Below are positions 63,217 through 64,000 of a DNA stretch of 64,000 nt, piece by piece. The stretch lies in assembly GCA_030696305.1 (NCBI GenBank), contig JAUYSP010000028.1, positions 1-64,000 on the forward strand. The letters are read 5' to 3'. This DNA is from Legionellaceae bacterium. GTDB taxonomy: Bacteria; Pseudomonadota; Gammaproteobacteria; Legionellales; Legionellaceae. Made by a program: the position numbers and the translations under genes. Under the pieces are notes generated by a model. The model was given only the letters and a program-made list of their open reading frames with translations. It did no database searches and had not been told where the DNA came from. Each line of letters opens with the position of its first letter. The first letter of the stretch is position 1.

Positions 63217-64000
63217 TTAATCCATCTGATGATAAACAGGAAACTTACGGCACAATTGTAACACATGCCCCTTAACACGCTCTATTGTTTTTTCATCTTG
63301 ATGATTATCTAATATATCAGCAATCCAATGCGTGACTTGTGTAACCTCTGACTCTTTAAAACCACGAGTCGTTATAGCCGGCGTACCTAATCGTAGGCCA
63401 CTGGTTACAAAAGGTGAGCGCGGATCGTTTGGCACGGCATTCTTATTCACGGTTATGTGAGCAAGTCCTAAAGCTGCATCGGCTTCTTTGCCAGTAAGTT
63501 GTTTATCAGTCAAATCTACTAACATTAAGTGATTTTCTGTGCCACCCGAAACAATTCTATAACCCCTTTCGATTAAACCTTTTGCCATGGTTTTTGCATT
63601 TAATAAAATTTGTTTTTGATATGCCGCAAACTCAGGTTGTAATGCTTCTAAAAATGCCACCGCTTTAGCTGCTATAACATGCATCAAAGGACCACCTTGG
63701 GTTCCGGGAAACACTGCAGAATTCAATTTTTTTTCAATTAATTCATTTGCTTTCGCAAGAATCATGCCACCACGCGGTCCCCGTAACGTTTTATGCGTTG
63801 TGGTAGTGACGACGTCAGCATAAGGAATTGGCGATGGCGATAACCCTACTGCAACTAAGCCAGCAACATGGGCAATATCTGCCATTAAATACGCACCAAT
63901 TTTGTCAGCAACCACACGAAAACGAGCCCAATCCACATGTTGCGAATAAGCAGAAAATCCAGCAATAATTAATTTTGGTCGATGTTCGAGAGCCAACGCT
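63217..64000 (-). CDS. glyA: Serine hydroxymethyltransferase, 5' end outside window
   Basis: The C-terminal 260 or so residues of GlyA; the frame is open to the window edge. The PLP lysine lies in [20 protein letters not shown], and [20 protein letters not shown] and the C-terminal [17 protein letters not shown] are typical. It converts serine to glycine and loads tetrahydrofolate with one carbon. It begins the glyA-nrdR-nusB run on the minus strand. Confidence 0.96.
   Translation of the reverse strand, partial: ALALEHRPKLIIAGFSAYSQHVDWARFRVVADKIGAYLMADIAHVAGLVAVGLSPSPIPYADVVTTTTHKTLRGPRGGMILAKANELIEKKLNSAVFPGTQGGPLMHVIAAKAVAFLEALQPEFAAYQKQILLNAKTMAKGLIERGYRIVSGGTENHLMLVDLTDKQLTGKEADAALGLAHITVNKNAVPNDPRSPFVTSGLRLGTPAITTRGFKESEVTQVTHWIADILDNHQDEKTIERVKGHVLQLCRKFPVYHQMD

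Overview
The window looks like a chromosome segment from a gamma-proteobacterium of the Legionella/Coxiella type (order Legionellales, inferred). It is moderately AT-rich. It combines gamma-type housekeeping blocks (mraZ-rsmH-ftsL-ftsI-murE, glyA-nrdR-nusB-pgpA, hslVU, trmJ-iscS, type A rnpB) with genes typical of host-associated members of that order: a 1298-residue ankyrin protein, a eukaryotic-like protein kinase, a J-domain protein, coiled-coil/membrane orphans and an orphan ending in a CaaX box. I cannot name the genus, and no secretion system lies in the window.

Layout. 1-5.8 kb: partial J-domain gene, a decayed gene, an exported orphan, an Xre/RES toxin-antitoxin pair, a GT-C glycosyltransferase facing a polyprenol-phosphate sugar synthase, and a collapsed AAA/DUF4143 gene. 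5.8-12.1 kb: cold-shock protein, trhO, and the division/wall cluster on the minus strand behind a recognisable mra promoter and operator. 12.2-20 kb: orphan and candidate effector genes, a D-Ala-D-Ala dipeptidase and a prolyl-4-hydroxylase-like gene with no ATG. 20-25.5 kb: a decayed mobile island (integrase pseudogene, AlbA_2 pseudogene, RelE/HTH toxin-antitoxin, an IS701-type insertion sequence, a Fic gene behind a double palindromic operator).

25.48-37.55 kb is an intact-looking integrated element bounded by two 46-bp copies of the 3' half of a tRNA-Thr(CGT) gene. It carries, in order, a tyrosine integrase, a YhcG/DUF1016 nuclease-like gene, a nucleotide-cyclase-like gene, a 10-bp-phased iteron array, an AlpA-like regulator, a primase-helicase, a terminase-small-subunit-like HTH protein, a zinc-ribbon protein, an Xre regulator, a protein with an SSB-like DIPF tail, a DUF5677-like/HbpS fusion, a small exported protein and a YbaK/ProX deacylase. 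This is the order seen in phage satellites of the PICI/P4 kind, and no capsid genes are present. A perfect or near-perfect 25-bp palindrome occurs five times across 21.3-29.0 kb, once inside the YhcG gene.

37.5-64 kb returns to the chromosome: a membrane/coiled-coil orphan, coaX, rnpB, a fis-like gene, an A-type Fe-S carrier, wrbA, two overlapping exonuclease III genes, rpmE, malic enzyme, two paralogous MFS carriers, the ankyrin giant, an EEP nuclease, dam, suhB, the kinase, trmJ-iscS, hslVU, an AI-2E-type permease, pgpA, nusB, nrdR and the end of glyA. Several families of dispersed palindromic repeats sit in the gaps, and one has inserted in frame into pgpA.
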